Below are positions 63,115-64,000 of a DNA stretch of 64,000 bases, one piece after another (the first letter of the stretch is position 1; every line of letters begins with the position of its first letter). Origin of the DNA: RYN-230 sp963829725 (GTDB lineage Bacteria > Actinomycetota > Actinomycetes > Streptosporangiales > Streptosporangiaceae); NCBI GenBank assembly GCA_963829725.1, contig CAWHJW010000019.1, positions 463,998 through 527,997 on the forward strand, read 5' to 3'. Made by a program: the position numbers and the translations under genes. Below the pieces are notes generated by a model. It saw only the letters and a program-made list of their open reading frames with translations, was not told where the DNA came from and made no database searches.

Positions 63115-63667
63115 GGCCCAACGATCGCCGCGCAACCTTGCGATTCCATGACCGGCCGCTGAAAACATCCTGCCACCGGACTCTGTGAGCTGGCCCGAAG
63201 TAGGTGTTCAGCCGCTGCGCCGGACTGACCTGTACCGTTAATTGCAAGCACGCGGGCAGGACCAAGACGCACCGCTCAGCTGGTCCGGGCTGCTGGCCGG
63301 ACGCCGCGGCACTCAGCGGCCGGCATGTCCTGCATCGCTTGGCGGTCGCGCCGGTGACGAGGGCGACATTGCCGGTGACGCGGCCGGCGTCGGTGCGAGC
63401 GTCGTGCTGGACCAGGAGGAGGTGATGGACGGCGAACTGGCCCGCCGGCGGGGGCTTAGCCTGGTGCGGCGGCTGCCCAGCGGCGACCCCATCCGCACGG
63501 TCGGCAGCGCCCGGCGCCTGTCGAAGACGCCGCATCGTGCGGATCCGCTGCCCGGCCCTCCGGCTCGGACGCCGCCGCCGTCCTGGCCCGCGCAGGACTC
63601 GCCGACCGGCTTGATGAGCTGGTGGCCTCGGGCGCCGTGCTCCCCGGGCTGCGGCCGGACGTGGAAT
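63115..63667. other. Region without a supported gene
   Basis: A plus-strand frame has a protein-like part (GASVVLDQEEVMDGELARRR) and, in another frame, LDELVASGAVLPGLRPDVEF; these may be remnants of lost genes which I cannot name. Confidence 0.4.
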
Positions 63668-64000
63668 TCATAGGGCGATTCCGGCCGACTGCGGCGCCAG
63701 CGTCGTGTGCCCGCCTGAGGTCCGTCACCGTACCCAGCCCGGGGAGCAGCAGGACCGCGATCTTCGCCTGCGTGGCCTCCTGTGCCGCCGCGTGGACCAG
63801 CTCGATGTCATCCACCGCCGAGAAACCGTAGTTGAACGAGGAACCGCCCAGCCCGTCCTCGTGGCTGATCTCGATGACCTCCACCCCGGCCGCATCCAGG
63901 AGCGGACCACGTTGCGGACCTGCTCCTGGGTGCATCGGTGGCGCATCGCGTGCGACCCATCCCGCAACGTCGAGTCGGTGATACGCAGATCCCGGATGGT
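63668..64000 (-). pseudogene. 4-hydroxy-2-oxovalerate aldolase, frameshifted, truncated, 5' end outside
   Basis: From the right edge: TIRDLRITDSTLRDGSHAMR and HRCTQEQVRNVVRS, then after a one-base shift near 63897 LDAAGVEVIEISHEDGLGGS, SFNYGFSAVDDIELVHAAAQ and KIAVLLLPGLGTVTDLRRAH. This is the N-terminal third of DmpG/BphI aldolase with its metal-binding DSTLRDG. It breaks off after about 110 codons. Confidence 0.85.

Overview
The window is high-GC DNA with GTG/TTG starts, 4-bp ATGA/GTGA gene overlaps and AGGAGG ribosome sites, which suggests a soil actinobacterium (Streptosporangiales-like; inferred from sequence style only). It has no rRNA and no intact tRNA.

1-18.2 kb is a well-preserved block of sulfur/redox, stress and export genes. 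A molybdopterin oxidoreductase operon enters from the left (NrfD-type anchor, catalytic subunit, TorD chaperone, a 46-aa Cys-rich protein). A phosphodiester-glycosidase-like protein, a PIG-L deacetylase with a DUF2892 protein, an MFS pump with a divergent LysR regulator, an ABC exporter facing a two-component system, and a CsoR/CstR-like repressor with DUF302 and rhodanese genes follow. An ArsR-rhodanese fusion and a second MFS protein close the block. Four copies of an ATACCC..GGGTAT palindrome precede genes here and probably form one regulon of the CsoR-family protein.

18.2-31 kb is partly decayed: broken cation-transporter, pstS and ppk2 genes and several IS elements surround intact islands (arsR-acr3-DUF2180, DUF4235, TMEM175).

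31-57.5 kb is a mobile, toxin-antitoxin-rich accessory region. It holds seven TA modules (RelE-like/Phd-like, Phd/PIN, YefM/YoeB, HicBA, a BrnTA-like pair with a broken toxin, YefM/RelE, RHH/PIN), complete or broken IS elements (IS1380, ISAzo13, IS4, fragments of IS110, IS256, IS5, IS481/IS3-like) and a nonsense-mutated tyrosine recombinase. Repeats built around the 3' half of tRNA-Ala(GGC), or just its anticodon-arm core, lie immediately left of six of the seven TA modules. The flanks of the core are mixed in different combinations, as expected of site-specific recombination. This att-like TA array is the most unusual feature. A 206-base stretch with no T (31467-31672) lies beside it.

57.8-63.1 kb returns to an ordinary arrangement: a small lipoprotein, an FtsX/MacB-type ABC permease and ATPase, and an OmpR-type response regulator with its HAMP histidine kinase. 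The window ends in a broken 4-hydroxy-2-oxovalerate aldolase gene. Single-base frameshifts are concentrated in the accessory regions while the flanking blocks are intact, so they look mainly like real decay rather than uniform sequencing error.
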